64,000 nt of DNA from Bradyrhizobium sp. 132 (lineage in GTDB: Bacteria; Pseudomonadota; Alphaproteobacteria; Rhizobiales; Xanthobacteraceae). A program made the translations under genes and the position numbers. Under the pieces are notes generated by a model. The model searched no databases, was not told the origin of the DNA, and saw nothing but the letters and a program-made list of their open reading frames with translations. Location of the stretch: assembly GCF_023074185.1 (NCBI RefSeq), contig NZ_JADPKY010000112.1, forward strand, positions 1-64,000. The letters run 5' to 3'. Positions 35,986 to 45,473 of the stretch are shown here, one piece after another. Numbering within the stretch: the stretch's first letter is position 1; the number at the start of each line of letters is the position of its first letter.

Positions 35986-37125
35986 ATGTCTTTCGATTTG
36001 ATCCTGCGCGGCGGACGCGTCGTTGACCCCTCGCAAAAGCTCGACGCCGTGATGGACGTGGCCTTTGCGGGCGGCAAGGTGGCGGCGGTCGGCAGCGCCC
36101 TCAAGGCGGATCCGGGCACGGATGTGCGCGACGTCTCTCGCTACATCGTGACCCCGGGGCTGATCGATCTCCACACCCATGTCTATTGGGGCGGCACTTC
36201 GCTTGGCATCGACGCCGAGGAATTCTGCCGCCTCTCCGGCGTCACCACCGCGGTCGATACCGGCAGCGCGGGGCCCGGCAATTTCGCCGGCTTCCGCAAG
36301 CACGTGATCGAGCCGAGCCAGGTTCGCATTCTCGCTTATCTGCACGTCTCGCATGCCGGCATTTTCGGCTTCTCGCACCGGATCATGGTCGGCGAGAGCG
36401 AAGAACTGCGGCTGATGAATCCGATCGAGGCGGCCAAGGTGGCTAACGAAAATCGCGATCTCATCGTCGGCATCAAGGTGCGCGTGGGCTTGCACTCCTC
36501 GGGCACGTCGGGCGTCGTGCCGCTCGATATCGCGCTCGAGGTCGCGAACGAGGTCGGCATGCCCCTGATGGCGCATATCGACCATCCGCCGCCGAGCTAC
36601 GAGGAGGTACTGGCGCGCCTGCGCCCCGGCGACGTGCTCACCCATGCGTTCCGGCCCTTCCCCAACACGCCCGCGACCGCGCAGGGCACGGTGAAGCGGG
36701 CGGTGCTCGACGCCCGCGAGCGCGGCGTGCTGTTCGACATCGGCCACGGCAAGGGCTCGTTCGCGTTCAAGACCGCGCGCGCCATGCTCGCCAACGGCTT
36801 CTATCCGGACACCATCTCCTCCGACATCCATCAGCTCTGCATCGACGGCCCGGCCTTCGACCAGGTGACGACCCTGTCGAAATTCTTGTGCATGGGCATG
36901 CCGCTGTCCGACGTCATCGCAACCTCCACCGTCAACGCTGCGATGGCGCTGCGGCGTCCCGAGCTCGGCAGCCTCAAGCCGGGCAGCGTCGGCGACGCCA
37001 CGCTGATCTCGGTCAAGGAAGGCCAGTTCGACTATGAGGACGTCGTCGGCGAGCACCTGATTGGCGATCGCAAGATCGTGTCCGAAGGCGTCGTCATCGG
37101 CGGCCGCTGGTGGCATCCGAACTAG
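35986..37125 (+). CDS. Amidohydrolase/deacetylase-family metallohydrolase
   Basis: This 379-residue enzyme of the amidohydrolase superfamily has the DLHTHVYWG metal motif, a candidate bridging Lys in GIKVRVG, His in AHIDHPP and GDVLTHAF, and Asp in SSDIHQ. It probably hydrolyses a cyclic amide or N-acyl bond (dihydroorotase/hydantoinase-like). The start at ATG 35986 follows GGAG. It converges with a peptide-type binding protein gene, which may import its substrate, though they are on opposite strands. Confidence 0.9.
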   Translation: MSFDLILRGGRVVDPSQKLDAVMDVAFAGGKVAAVGSALKADPGTDVRDVSRYIVTPGLIDLHTHVYWGGTSLGIDAEEFCRLSGVTTAVDTGSAGPGNFAGFRKHVIEPSQVRILAYLHVSHAGIFGFSHRIMVGESEELRLMNPIEAAKVANENRDLIVGIKVRVGLHSSGTSGVVPLDIALEVANEVGMPLMAHIDHPPPSYEEVLARLRPGDVLTHAFRPFPNTPATAQGTVKRAVLDARERGVLFDIGHGKGSFAFKTARAMLANGFYPDTISSDIHQLCIDGPAFDQVTTLSKFLCMGMPLSDVIATSTVNAAMALRRPELGSLKPGSVGDATLISVKEGQFDYEDVVGEHLIGDRKIVSEGVVIGGRWWHPN

Positions 37126-37145
37126 AGCTTCGTGGGGCCGTCAGC

Positions 37146-38756
37146 CTACTCGTTCTTTTCCACATTCCAGAACATTGGCGTTGCCGGGCCGTCGATCACG
37201 CTGGTCAGTGATTTGCGCCATGCGCTCGGCGCCTGGAACTGGCCGAGCGGGATGTAGATCACCTGATCATAAGCTTCCTTCTGCACCTCGAGCGCGATCT
37301 TCTTGCGCTCCTCGGGCGAGGTCGCGCGGGCAAAGGAATCGCGCAACTCCTCGAGCTTGGGGTCCTCGGACCAGCCGTACCAGCCACCACTCGTGCCCTT
37401 GCCGCCCATCGGGACGTTGACCAGCGGGTTCAAGGAGTCGGCGGCGCCCTGGTAGGTGAAGAACATGTTCCAGCCGCCTTCCTTCGGCGACTTCTGGTTG
37501 GCGCGGCGGGTGACCAAGGTCTGCCAGTCCATCGCCTGAAGGTCGACCTTGAAGCCGGCCTCGCGCAGCAGCTGTGCGACCACGATCGGCTGCGCTTTCA
37601 GCAGGATCTGGTCGCCTGGCGCCAAGATCACCACGGGCGTGCCGTCATAGCCGGACTCGGCCAACGCCTTCTTCGCGTCCGCCATGCCGTTGCCCTTGAT
37701 CAGGGTCTCGCCGCCGGCGTCGCTGGCCAGCGGCGTATCGCAGATGAAGAATGCGCCGCAGAACTTATAGTATTTGGGATTGCCGATCTGGGCGTCGAGC
37801 ACGTCCTTCTGGTTGATCGCGAGCAGCGCGGCGCGGCGGATCTTCACATTGTCGAACGGCGGATGCAGGAAGTTCATCCGGCCGAACGACTGGAAGCCAA
37901 ATTTGTTCAGGATGGAAACAGTGATGTCCGGATTGGACTCGAGCGTGGGCAGCATGTCGAACGGCGGCGTTTCGACGAAATCGACATCGCCGGACTGCAG
38001 CGCGTTGAGCGCGGTCTGCGCATCCGGCATCGTGATCCACTCGACGCGGTCGACCTTGACCACCTTGCCGCCCGATGTCCATTCGGCCGGCTCCTTGCGC
38101 GGCACATAGTCGGTATTCTTTTCGTAGATGGCTTTCACGCCAGGCTGGAATTCGCTCGCGACGAACTTGAATGGGCCGGAGCCGATCTGCTCCGGAATCT
38201 GCTTGGTGATCGGGGTCTCGGCCAACCGCTTCGGCATCATGAAGGCGACGACGGCCGACGGCTTGGCGATCGTCTCCAGTACCAGGCCATAGGGCTCCTT
38301 CAGCTTGAGCACGATCGTCTTGGCGTCCGTTGCCTCGATACCCGAAGTGAAGTCCATCAACTTGCGTGCCATGCCGTCGACGCTCGTGCCCCAACGCTTC
38401 AGCGAGGCGACGCAATCCTCCGCCGTCACCGGCGCTCCGTCATGCCATTTCAGGCCGTCGCGCAAGGTGAAGGTATAGGTCAGCTTGTCCGCGGACACCG
38501 TCCAGTCGGCCATCTGCGGCCGCACCTTGAAGCTGGGATCGATGCCGAGCAGCGTGTCGTAGACCATATAGCCATGGTCGCGGGTAATGATGGCTGTCGT
38601 GAAGCCGGGATCGGTGACGCGAAGGTCCGATTGCATCACCGCAATGAGGGTCTTGGGGCCGGCAGCGGCTGGTGCCGGTGACATCCATGCGGTGGAAAGG
38701 GCAGACGATGCAACAGCAGCAAGCTGGAGGAGTTTCCGGCGCGAGACGTGAACCAT
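37146..38756 (-). CDS. Peptide/nickel-type ABC substrate-binding protein (orphan)
   Basis: This 536-residue family 5 solute-binding protein (DppA/OppA type) has a Tat-like twin-arginine N-terminus (SRRKLLQLAAVA) and characteristic TFTLRDGLKWHDGAPVTAED. It binds oligopeptides or other solutes in the periplasm. No permease or ATPase genes are adjacent. The start follows AGGAG. Confidence 0.92.
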   Translation of the reverse strand: MVHVSRRKLLQLAAVASSALSTAWMSPAPAAAGPKTLIAVMQSDLRVTDPGFTTAIITRDHGYMVYDTLLGIDPSFKVRPQMADWTVSADKLTYTFTLRDGLKWHDGAPVTAEDCVASLKRWGTSVDGMARKLMDFTSGIEATDAKTIVLKLKEPYGLVLETIAKPSAVVAFMMPKRLAETPITKQIPEQIGSGPFKFVASEFQPGVKAIYEKNTDYVPRKEPAEWTSGGKVVKVDRVEWITMPDAQTALNALQSGDVDFVETPPFDMLPTLESNPDITVSILNKFGFQSFGRMNFLHPPFDNVKIRRAALLAINQKDVLDAQIGNPKYYKFCGAFFICDTPLASDAGGETLIKGNGMADAKKALAESGYDGTPVVILAPGDQILLKAQPIVVAQLLREAGFKVDLQAMDWQTLVTRRANQKSPKEGGWNMFFTYQGAADSLNPLVNVPMGGKGTSGGWYGWSEDPKLEELRDSFARATSPEERKKIALEVQKEAYDQVIYIPLGQFQAPSAWRKSLTSVIDGPATPMFWNVEKNE

Positions 38757-38893
38757 TCGCTTGTCTCCTGACGGGACGAAAACGAAACCAGATGGTTGTT
38801 GCCCGTCACACGCAGCGTAAGGTCTGGTGCCGCATCTTGCAATGACGGGTTGTCTCGTAAATTTGAACTCGTTGCGATCGAGCGGGATACGTT

Positions 38894-39003
38894 ATGTCCG
38901 GGCAGGTCATTTTCGAGGGCAAGCTGTTCGCGGTTTATCCGAGCCGCAAATATCTCTCCGCGAAGGTGCGGACTTCGTCGTGGCCGACGAGCGGATCAAG
39001 TAG
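38894..39003 (+). pseudogene. Remnant of a LysR-type regulator C-terminus
   Basis: Reading from 38894 gives FEGKLFAVYPSRKYLSAKVR, which matches the end of LysR effector domains (YPSRRHLSAKVRAFVDFL). After KVR a frame change is needed to read FVVADERIK and the stop at 39001-39003. The rest of the gene is absent, so this looks like a decayed 3' end. The remaining part of 38757-39034 shows no gene. Confidence 0.55.
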
Positions 39004-39034
39004 CCGCTCACAGCGACCTGATTACAGCGACCGA

Positions 39035-40180
39035 CTACAACGATCTGGCGATCAATAGCTTCATGATCTCGTTGGTGCCGCCATAGATCTTCTGGATGCG
39101 GGAATCGATGAAGATGCGCGAGATCGGGTATTCCTGCATGTAGCCGTAGCCGCCGAACAGCTGCAGGCATTCGTCGGCAGTCTCGACCTGCTTCTCCGAA
39201 CACCAGTATTTCGCCATCGACGCCGTGACAGTGTCGAGATCCTTTGCGACCAGGCGCTCGATGCACCAGTCGACAAAGACGCGCGCTATCATCGCTTCGG
39301 TCTTGCGCTCGGCGAGCTTGAAGGCGGTGTTCTGGAACTCCATCAGCGGCTTGCCGAACGCTTTCCGCTCCTTGGTGTAATCGACGGTGAGTTTTATCGC
39401 ACGCTCCATCGCGGCGACTGCGCCGACCGCGAGTGCGAGGCGTTCCTGCGGCAATTGCTGCATCAACTGGACAAAGCCCTGGCCTTCTTCGCCGCCGAGC
39501 AGGTTTTCCGGCGGCACGGTGACGTTGTCGAAGAACAGCTCGGACGTGTCGGAGGCATGCAGGCCGATCTTGTCGAGGTTGCGCCCGCGCTTGTAACCAT
39601 CCGCGCCCGCGGTCTCGACCACGATCAGCGAGATGCCCTTGGCGCCGACATCGCCGGTGCGCGCGACCACGACGACGAGATCGGCGGCCTGGCCGTTGGT
39701 AATAAAAGTCTTTTGGCCGTTGATGACGTAGGAATTGCCCTGCTTCCTGGCGGTGGTCTTCACGGCTTGCAAATCCGAGCCGGTGCCGGGCTCGGTCATG
39801 GCGATGGCGCCGATCATCTCGCCGGAAGCCATCTTCGGCAGCCAGCGCTTCTTCTGCTCCTCGGATCCGTAATTGAGGATGTAGTGCGCGACGATGGCGC
39901 TATGCACGGAGACGCCGGTCGTCAGCTCCGGCACCGTGCTTTCGAGGTCGTCGAGCACGGCGGCATCATAGGCGAAGGTGGCACCCAGGCCGCCATATTC
40001 CTCCGGCACGCTCGCCAGCAGCGCGCCCATCTCGCCGAGCCCGCGCCAGGCAAAGCGGTCGACCATCTTCTGCTCGCGCCATTTTTCGGCATGCGGGGCC
40101 AGGTCCTTGGCCAGATATTTCCGGAACTGGTCGCGGAAGATTTCGAGCTCTTCGGTCATCCAGGAGGAGCGGTAGGACAT
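39035..40180 (-). CDS. Acyl-CoA dehydrogenase
   Basis: This 381-residue FAD enzyme has MTEPGTGSDLQAVKT, NGQKTFITNG, and the C-terminal IYGGTNEIMK. The catalytic Glu is expected in LPQERLALA (helix G), as in long-chain and isovaleryl enzymes. It stands alone, divergent from a hydrolase gene. ATG 40180 is the start of the conserved part. Confidence 0.93.
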   Translation of the reverse strand: MSYRSSWMTEELEIFRDQFRKYLAKDLAPHAEKWREQKMVDRFAWRGLGEMGALLASVPEEYGGLGATFAYDAAVLDDLESTVPELTTGVSVHSAIVAHYILNYGSEEQKKRWLPKMASGEMIGAIAMTEPGTGSDLQAVKTTARKQGNSYVINGQKTFITNGQAADLVVVVARTGDVGAKGISLIVVETAGADGYKRGRNLDKIGLHASDTSELFFDNVTVPPENLLGGEEGQGFVQLMQQLPQERLALAVGAVAAMERAIKLTVDYTKERKAFGKPLMEFQNTAFKLAERKTEAMIARVFVDWCIERLVAKDLDTVTASMAKYWCSEKQVETADECLQLFGGYGYMQEYPISRIFIDSRIQKIYGGTNEIMKLLIARSL

Positions 40181-40306
40181 GGTCACCTCGGTCAATGCGG
40201 CTTTCCGGCTTGGTAGGCCGGGCGGCCGTGGCAATTATTGTGTTTTCAGGCTGCGCCGGTGACGCTACCAAGGCGGCCGGATTAGCGTCTGTCGGGATGT
40301 CTGATT

Positions 40307-40984
40307 GTGGCTGTCAAAACTCAAGAGCTCAAGCTCGACATCGAGCGCATCGGCACGGTCTCGGCGATCCTGACGCAGCCGGACAATGCGCGCGCCTGTT
40401 ACGTGCTGGCCCATGGTGCGGGCGCGGATATGCGGCATTCCTTCATGGAGAAAGTCGCCGCCGGCCTTGCCGACCGCGGCATTGCGACGTTCCGCTTCAA
40501 TTTTCCTTACATGGAGAAGAAACAGGGGCGTCCCGACCAGCCGGCGGTCGCGCACGCCACCGTCCGCGCGGCGGTCGAGCAGGCGGCGGGGCTGTGCCCC
40601 GGCGTGACGCTCGTCGCGGGTGGAAAATCGTTCGGCGGGCGCATGACGTCGCAGGCGCAATCGAAGGCTCCATTGCCTGATGTCAAAGGGCTCGCCTTCC
40701 TCGGCTTCCCCCTGCACCCCGACGGCAAGCCGTCAACCGAGCGTGCCGACCATCTCGCCGGCATCGCAATTCCCATGCTGTTCCTGCAAGGCACGCGCGA
40801 CAAGCTTGCCGATCCTGGCCATCTCAAGCCCGTCATCAAGGCGCTCAGCCCAAACGCGACGCTGCATGAGGTCGAAGGCGGCGATCACTCCTTCGCGATG
40901 CTGAAAAAGTCCGGCCGCAGCAACGATGAGGCGCTTGCAGAGGTGCTTGATACACTCGCGGCCTGGATCGACGAGCTCGCCTGA
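40307..40984 (+). CDS. Alpha/beta-hydrolase (TEX30/KANL3-like)
   Basis: This 225-residue hydrolase has the family elements VLAHGAGADMRH, nucleophile elbow AGGKSFGGRM and terminal GGDHSF His. The group is mostly uncharacterised; esterase or dienelactone-hydrolase-like activity is possible. The start is GTG 40307. Confidence 0.88.
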   Translation: MAVKTQELKLDIERIGTVSAILTQPDNARACYVLAHGAGADMRHSFMEKVAAGLADRGIATFRFNFPYMEKKQGRPDQPAVAHATVRAAVEQAAGLCPGVTLVAGGKSFGGRMTSQAQSKAPLPDVKGLAFLGFPLHPDGKPSTERADHLAGIAIPMLFLQGTRDKLADPGHLKPVIKALSPNATLHEVEGGDHSFAMLKKSGRSNDEALAEVLDTLAAWIDELA

Positions 40985-40987
40985 AGC

Positions 40988-41962
40988 TCACGCCGAATAA
41001 AGTCCCTTGTCGCGCGCCTTCTGGATCGCGAGCGCAGCGATCAGGTCAAGCGTCGGCGTCGACAGGCCGGCGGTGCGTGCGAAGGCGGCGGGCGCTTTCA
41101 CCAGGACGTCGATCTCCATGGCGCGGCCGAGCTCGTAATCCTGCAGCAGCGACGGCTTGTGATTGGGTGCGGGGCCGCTGCGGCTCACGCGCTTGACCTC
41201 GGGAATGAAGTGTTGCGCGATATCGTTGGCCTCGTTCAGCATCCGCGGAATGACCTCGGCGAACGCAGGATCGTCGCGCACGCCGCGCGCAGTCTGACCG
41301 GTGAGGAGGCACAGCACCGACAGCGACATATTGGTCAGCAGCTTTGACCAGATCGCCTCGCGAATATCGGCGACCGCCGGCGATTCCAGCCGTGCGTCGC
41401 TGAAGACGCCGCGGAGCGTCGTGATGCGCTCGCAATTGCGGTCGTCGCATTCGCCGATCAGCAGGCGGTTGCGGTCCGGGGTGAGGTTGTGCACCACGCC
41501 GGGCGCGGTCACCTCGTTGGAGGAGAAGACGACGCCGCCGACGATCCGCTCTTTCGGAATGCAGGCGCGCAAGCGCCCGCCGGGGTCAAGAAAGGAAATG
41601 TCGGGCGGTGTCGGATGCCGCGGCGGAAGGCCGATCCCGTACCACCAGGGAATGCCGTTCTGCGCAAAAACGATCGCGGTGTCGTCCTGAAGCAGCGGCT
41701 TGATGCTGGCGACCAGCCCCTGGAGCGCGGTTGCCTTGAGCGTCGAGATCACGACGTCCTGGGGGCCGAGCTGGGCCGGATCGCCAGAGGCGTTCACCTT
41801 GGCGGAGACCTCGGAATCGCCGACGCGCAGCTTGAGGCCATTGGCGCGGACCGCCTCCAGATGGGCGCCGCGCATCACGCACGAGACCTCATGGCCAGCG
41901 CGCGCCAGCCTGACCGCGATATGGCTGCCGACGGCGCCCGCGCCGAAAATGCAGATGCGCAT
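40988..41962 (-). CDS. Ketopantoate reductase-like protein (ApbA/PanE family), second copy
   Basis: This 324-residue protein has IFGAGAVGSHIAVRLARAGH at the start, the FAQNGIPWW element and C-terminal helical domain (PTLDLIAALA). It differs strongly from the family member at 29095-30099. NADPH-dependent reduction of a 2-keto acid is expected. It lies divergent from the enoyl-CoA hydratase gene at 42123. The upstream extension of the frame overlaps that promoter and is rejected. Confidence 0.9.
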   Translation of the reverse strand: MRICIFGAGAVGSHIAVRLARAGHEVSCVMRGAHLEAVRANGLKLRVGDSEVSAKVNASGDPAQLGPQDVVISTLKATALQGLVASIKPLLQDDTAIVFAQNGIPWWYGIGLPPRHPTPPDISFLDPGGRLRACIPKERIVGGVVFSSNEVTAPGVVHNLTPDRNRLLIGECDDRNCERITTLRGVFSDARLESPAVADIREAIWSKLLTNMSLSVLCLLTGQTARGVRDDPAFAEVIPRMLNEANDIAQHFIPEVKRVSRSGPAPNHKPSLLQDYELGRAMEIDVLVKAPAAFARTAGLSTPTLDLIAALAIQKARDKGLYSA

Positions 41963-42122
41963 GGTGTGATGTCCCGTCCCTGGTCCCTTGAATGCCGCCC
42001 GGCGGCAGCATGACACAAGCCGCCATGCGATGGACGCGGCTGCCCTACGCCGGAAAGATATGGATCGGAACGAGCGGCGTCGGTCATAGTGCAGGGCAAA
42101 CAAACGACCGGAGGGATCGCCA

Positions 42123-42926
42123 ATGACTGACAGCCCCGTCCTGTGGACCCTGGATACGCGTGGGGTTGCGACCGTCACGTTGAACCGGCCCGAGGTGAAC
42201 AATGCCTATGACGGCGCATTGATCGCAGGTGTGCTTGCGGCCATGGACGATCTCGGCAGCAAGCCCAACCTTCGCGTCGTGGTGCTCCGGGGCAATGGCA
42301 AGCATTTCCAGGCCGGCGCCGATCTCAAATGGATCAACGGCGTGCGGCCGCAATCGACTGATGCGAACAAGGCGGCGTCGCGTGCGACTTTCGAGGCTGT
42401 GCAGCGGCTCAACACGCTGCCGATCCCGACGGTCGCGCTGGTGCAGGGCGGCTGCTTTGGCGGCGGTACTGGCGTGATCGCAGCTTGCGACGTCGTGATC
42501 GCGGCGGACAACGCCTTGTTCTCGATCACCGAGGTGCGCTGGGGCCTGACCGCGGCCATCATCATCCCACAGCTCTGCGATGCCATTGGTGTACGGCAAG
42601 TCCGCCGCTACGCATTGACAGGCGAACGCTTCGGCGCCGAGGACGCCCGCCGCATCGGCCTCGTCCACGAGGTGGTGCCGCTCGCCGATCTCGACGCCGC
42701 CGGCGCAAGGGTGGTCGAGCAGTTGCTTGCCAATGGACCTGAAGCGATGGCCGAGACCAAGCGGCTGGCGCTCGAGAGCTCGTTCGGCGGCATGGCGGTG
42801 GACGACGCGGCCTACACGCGGCTCGTGCACCTGCATTCGCTGAAGCGACAGAGCGCGGAAGCCGCGGAGGGACTGGCCTCGTTCGCGGAGAAGCGGGCGG
42901 GGAATTGGGGCGGCGGAACGAGGTGA
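42123..42926 (+). CDS. Enoyl-CoA hydratase family protein
   Basis: This 267-residue crotonase-fold protein has LNRPEVNNAYDGAL, LRGNGKHFQAGADLKW and VQGGCFGGGTGVIAACDVV. Such sequences are often called methylglutaconyl-CoA hydratase-like. The start is well supported by GGAGG. No leucine-pathway partner is adjacent, so the substrate remains open. Confidence 0.9.
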   Translation: MTDSPVLWTLDTRGVATVTLNRPEVNNAYDGALIAGVLAAMDDLGSKPNLRVVVLRGNGKHFQAGADLKWINGVRPQSTDANKAASRATFEAVQRLNTLPIPTVALVQGGCFGGGTGVIAACDVVIAADNALFSITEVRWGLTAAIIIPQLCDAIGVRQVRRYALTGERFGAEDARRIGLVHEVVPLADLDAAGARVVEQLLANGPEAMAETKRLALESSFGGMAVDDAAYTRLVHLHSLKRQSAEAAEGLASFAEKRAGNWGGGTR

Positions 42927-42960
42927 GCTCAGCAGCCACGGCAGATGCTGTGGATGTGGG

Positions 42961-42993
42961 ATGTAGGCCTGATGAGCGAAGCGACATCCGGGA
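42961..42993. repeat. Short dispersed repeat fragment
   Basis: The sequence around GATGAGCGAAGCGACATC with flanking GGCCT/CCGGGA looks like the common Bradyrhizobium CCCGGATGAGCGAAGCGACATCCGGG element in degraded form, between convergent genes. Confidence 0.5.
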
Positions 42994-43056
42994 ATGCCAA
43001 AAGGGACCCGCATATCGCTCATACGCGCTACGGCCTCGCGCACTTGGCGCAACTTC

Positions 43057-43941
43057 TCATAACGACGTCGCGAGGGACGTTTTTAGCAGTGTGAGCAGCG
43101 CCTGCACCGCGGCCGCATTGCGCCGCCGCTCGGGGATTGCGGCCTTCACCCACAATTCCGGGATCGGAAAGTCGCGCAGCACCGGTTTGAGCGTGCCGTC
43201 GCGTAACGCGTCCGCGACGAGATAATGCGACATCAACGCGATGCCGTTGCCCGCGATCGCGCTGCGCGCCAGCACATGGCCCTCGTTGGAGGAGAGCAGC
43301 GGGCTGACCTGGATGCTGATGCGGCCGCGCGGGCCGTCAAAAATCCACTCCGGCCCCGTCGGCAGAAAGCTGAGGCAGCGATGCTCGACGAGATCGCGCG
43401 GATGCTTTGGCGTTCCGTGTTTCTTCAGATAGGCAGGTGAAGCACAGAGCAGCCGCTTCAGTGCACACAAGGGCTCGTCCACTACGCCGCCGAAGGAGTG
43501 CGGGAAGGCGCCGATGGCGATATCGAAGCCTTCCGTCACCGGATCGACGGGACGGTCGATCAGGACGATTTCGAGTTTCAGCTTCGGGTTTTGGGTCTGG
43601 AACGCGCTGAACACATCGGCAAGCCGGGCGATGGTCAGCGATGTCGGTGCCTTGATACGCAAATGATCGATAAGATCATGGCCCTTCTCGCCCATGCGCG
43701 ACAGGAGATCGCCGACATCGGCGACCACGCTGCGCGCCCGGTGGACATATTCTTGGCCGGCCGCGGTCAGGCGCAATTGACGCGTCGAGCGATGAAACAG
43801 CGGCGTGCCGATCCGCGTCTCCAATTGGGTGACCCGCTTCGCGACCACCGAAGTCGCGACATTGAGCTTTCTTGCCGCGGCGGAAAATCCGGCCGCGTCC
43901 GCGGTGGCGAGGAACGCCTGAAGGTTTACCAGGATGTCCAT
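43057..43941 (-). CDS. LysR-family transcription regulator
   Basis: This 294-residue regulator has an N-terminal winged HTH (FSAAARKLNVATSVVAKRV) and an effector-binding domain. It is divergent from the FAD oxidoreductase gene with 113 bases between them, the usual LysR arrangement, so it probably controls that gene and the following ABC importer. I could not define a clear T-N11-A operator. Confidence 0.93.
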   Translation of the reverse strand: MDILVNLQAFLATADAAGFSAAARKLNVATSVVAKRVTQLETRIGTPLFHRSTRQLRLTAAGQEYVHRARSVVADVGDLLSRMGEKGHDLIDHLRIKAPTSLTIARLADVFSAFQTQNPKLKLEIVLIDRPVDPVTEGFDIAIGAFPHSFGGVVDEPLCALKRLLCASPAYLKKHGTPKHPRDLVEHRCLSFLPTGPEWIFDGPRGRISIQVSPLLSSNEGHVLARSAIAGNGIALMSHYLVADALRDGTLKPVLRDFPIPELWVKAAIPERRRNAAAVQALLTLLKTSLATSL

Positions 43942-44054
43942 CTCCGGCCTTTCGCGATTCGAGAAGGGTGATCGCTTATTTTGGTAGATTGTAGCCCGGC
44001 CCGCGTTAATTCATAGTCCGGCCCAAGCAAGAGATTTTGGGAGCAGGATGCGCC

Positions 44055-45419
44055 ATGCAGGTCATGACGATCGAAGAACCGGCACGCCAGGTGCCGCTCT
44101 ACGGCGAATATGAAGTGGTCGTGCTCGGCGGCGGTCCGGCCGGCATCGTCGCGGCGGCATCAGCGGCGCGCGTGGGGCGGAAGACGCTCTTGATCGAGCG
44201 CTACGGCTTCCTTGGCGGCATGGGCACCGCCGCAGGCGTCACCAACTTTTGTGGTTTGCACGGCAATGTCTACGGCCAGGCCCACAGGCTGGTGCAGGGC
44301 ATGGCGTCCGAGCTGCTGGCGCGGATCGATCATTTGAACGGCCTCAACGCGCCGCATCTCATTCTCGGCAAGGTCTTCGCCCAGGCCTATGACACCGCCG
44401 CCTACAAGATCGCGGCCGACCAACTGCTCGCCAGCCACAAGGTGCACATCCTCTTCCACGCGCTTGGCGCCGGCGTGGTGATGGGCGATAACAGCCGCAT
44501 CGACGCGCTGATGGTCGAGACCAAGGCGGGCCGGCAGGCGGTGCGATCAGAGATTTTCATTGATTGCTCGGGGGACGGCGATCTCGCGGTCTGGGCCGGC
44601 GCGCCGTTCGAATTCGGCGACGAGCACGGCCATCCGATGTACCCCTCGATGATGCTCCGTCTCAACGGCATCGATCCAGAGAAGGCGGGCGAGGCATGGC
44701 GGACCATCCCGCAATTGATGGAGAAGGCCACCGCCGCCGGCACGCACACATTCCCGCGCAAAAGCGCGATCGTGCGGCCGCAAAAATCCGGCATCGAATG
44801 GCGGGTGAACTTTACGCAAGTGGCGCGGGAGGACGGCCACGCCATCAACGGCATCGAGCCTGATGACCTTACCCGCGGCGAGATCGAAGGCCGCAAGCAG
44901 GCGCTCGCCGCCTTCGAATTCCTGCGCACCGTGCCGGGCTTTGAAAAATCCTATATCGTCGATTTGCCGCCGCAGCTCGGCATCCGCGAGACCCGCCGCA
45001 TCACCGGCGGCTACCAGCTCAGCGGCGAGGACGTGCTCGGCTGCGCCTCGTTCGAGGATTCCATCGGCGTCAACGGCTGGCCGATCGAGGCCCATGTTCC
45101 CGGCGACGTCGTCTTCACCTTCCCGCCAATCCCGGAATCGCGCGGCTATAACGAGTTACCTTACCGCATGCTGGTGCCCGAAGGTGTCGACAATCTGCTG
45201 GTCGCCGGCCGCTGCGCCTCGATGACCCATGAGGGCCAGTCCGCGGCCCGCGTCTCCGGTGCCTGTTTCGTGATGGGGGAGGCAGCCGGTTCCGCCGCGG
45301 CGCTGGCGCTGTCCGGAAACCGGATCCCGCGTGACATCCCGGTTGAAAAGCTGCAGGAAACGTTGAAACAACAGGGCGCCTTCATCGGCCGGGACCAGCC
45401 CGTGCCCGAAGGGCTCTGA
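44055..45419 (+). CDS. FAD-dependent oxidoreductase (FAD_oxidored family)
   Basis: This 454-residue flavoprotein has an N-terminal Rossmann motif VVLGGGPAGIVAA followed by LLIERYGFLGGMGT, and a C-terminal LLVAGRCASMTHEGQSAAR FAD segment. Family members act on diverse organic substrates, with no clear reaction assigned. It starts at ATG 44055 (a TTG 18 bases upstream is possible). The ABC importer genes follow on the same strand, so it may oxidise the imported compound. Confidence 0.9.
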   Translation: MQVMTIEEPARQVPLYGEYEVVVLGGGPAGIVAAASAARVGRKTLLIERYGFLGGMGTAAGVTNFCGLHGNVYGQAHRLVQGMASELLARIDHLNGLNAPHLILGKVFAQAYDTAAYKIAADQLLASHKVHILFHALGAGVVMGDNSRIDALMVETKAGRQAVRSEIFIDCSGDGDLAVWAGAPFEFGDEHGHPMYPSMMLRLNGIDPEKAGEAWRTIPQLMEKATAAGTHTFPRKSAIVRPQKSGIEWRVNFTQVAREDGHAINGIEPDDLTRGEIEGRKQALAAFEFLRTVPGFEKSYIVDLPPQLGIRETRRITGGYQLSGEDVLGCASFEDSIGVNGWPIEAHVPGDVVFTFPPIPESRGYNELPYRMLVPEGVDNLLVAGRCASMTHEGQSAARVSGACFVMGEAAGSAAALALSGNRIPRDIPVEKLQETLKQQGAFIGRDQPVPEGL

Positions 45420-45473
45420 CGGGCTGCAAAAACGACCAAGAGAACCACCAAAAGAACCACTGGAGGAAACGGG

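Noticed and set aside
35782..37125. Genomic island inserted at tRNA-Arg
   Set aside because: No integrase, no repeated tRNA 3' end noticed downstream, and flanking genes have ordinary composition.
38796..39086. 96-residue plus-strand open frame
   Set aside because: It crosses the LysR remnant in another frame and has no conserved sequence.
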